This document shows positions 63,534-64,000 of a stretch of DNA of 64,000 nt, piece by piece (the stretch's first letter is position 1; each line of letters begins with the position of its first letter). The position numbers and the translations under genes are program-made. Source of the DNA: Luzula sylvatica (Eukaryota > Streptophyta > Magnoliopsida > Poales > Juncaceae); NCBI GenBank assembly GCA_946800325.1, contig OX326957.1, positions 17,544,591-17,608,590 on the forward strand, written 5' to 3'. The notes under the pieces are model-generated. The model was not told the DNA's origin and searched no databases. It was given only the letters and a program-made list of their open reading frames with translations.

Positions 63534-64000
63534 TATCCTTTATATTCACGAACTATTAGTACTTAGAAATATGTCCTTCTAAACTAAAAACATTAAAAAA
63601 AATAACAAATCATAAAAAATCGATAACTCAAGTGGTGTTTAACCCTGAACCTCATTGACATTGAGATGTCACCGGTTTTGTATAATTTTGTAGTGTACGA
63701 GAAAACACGTTCGCATGGATTTGATAATTGCATAACAACCATAGTAAGTTTTGTTGGTTTTGGGGGGACTTGGAAAATAAAAGATACTTGTTAAGTATTA
63801 AATATGGTGCATATTTTATAGTTAGAAGTTAATTCTTACAACTAATATTCTAAAAAAAAATACTCCGCATTGAGTTAACGATAAAATACAGTAAGCCCAA
63901 CACCAAAATATTAAACGGTACATATGCAAAAGTAATGATTTATGAAGGCCCGTGTTATCACAAAATATGCAACTATGAAAGAACTGTGATTCTCGAAGGC
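63534..64000. other. Right-edge intergenic DNA, nothing recognised
   Basis: AT-rich. No coding frame, repeat or RNA gene supported. Confidence 0.6.

Overview
The window is nuclear DNA of a flowering plant, most likely a eudicot. It is AT-rich, its genes have short GT-AG introns, it carries (GA)n/(CT)n tracts in leaders, and more than half of it is transposable-element sequence of typical plant families (LINE, copia-type LTR, CACTA, hAT, Mutator-like, PIF/Harbinger-like, Helitron, MITEs). No species can be named from the sequence alone.

Host genes are few. Three intact MATE/DETOXIFICATION transporter genes (DTX40-like) lie in direct orientation on the minus strand at 11544-15749, 39436-42773 and 53609-57384. 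Each has seven coding exons; exons 2-6 have identical lengths (632, 57, 239, 119 and 87 nt) in all three, so they are tandem duplicates of one ancestor. Predicted lengths are 494, 504 and 498 residues. Between genes 1 and 2 sit an F-box/LRR-type gene on the plus strand (37721-39191, 438 residues) and a 77-residue basic protein of unknown function on the minus strand (30378-30611).

Layout: 1-3.2 kb is a four-copy tandem array (about 0.79 kb unit with internal GA tracts) whose last copy runs into a decayed LINE. 3.2-11.4 kb is a nested block: a LINE on the minus strand broken by an LTR fragment, a CACTA element that itself contains an hAT element, and a second hAT; a plus-strand LINE 3' end follows. 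11.5-16 kb is MATE gene 1. 16-30 kb is transposon territory with two related Helitrons, a large inverted-repeat element and a 4.6-kb Mutator-like element (22836-27468) that carries a phosphatase gene fragment and a second exon-like piece pointing inward from the two long terminal inverted repeats. 30-43 kb holds the small gene, a Harbinger-like element, an hAT, the F-box gene and MATE gene 2 (with an hAT in intron 4). 43-53 kb contains a Harbinger-like element, a CACTA element carrying a broken DNA topoisomerase I fragment, and a solo LTR (48319-49850) with about 18 near-palindromic CCGTTRYAACGG motifs. 53.6-57.4 kb is MATE gene 3. The rest is hAT, MITE and Helitron remnants, ending with a 1.65-kb hAT (61876-63525) that keeps only the N-terminal BED zinc-finger part of its transposase.

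The MATE proteins would be membrane exporters of organic solutes. The F-box protein would recruit targets to an SCF ubiquitin ligase. No functional link between them is visible. The best leads for new biology are the gene-fragment-carrying Mutator-like and CACTA elements, the palindrome array in the solo LTR, and the tandem array seeded at a LINE junction. All element boundaries quoted as exact rest on terminal repeats plus target-site duplications (TSDs) read directly from the sequence.
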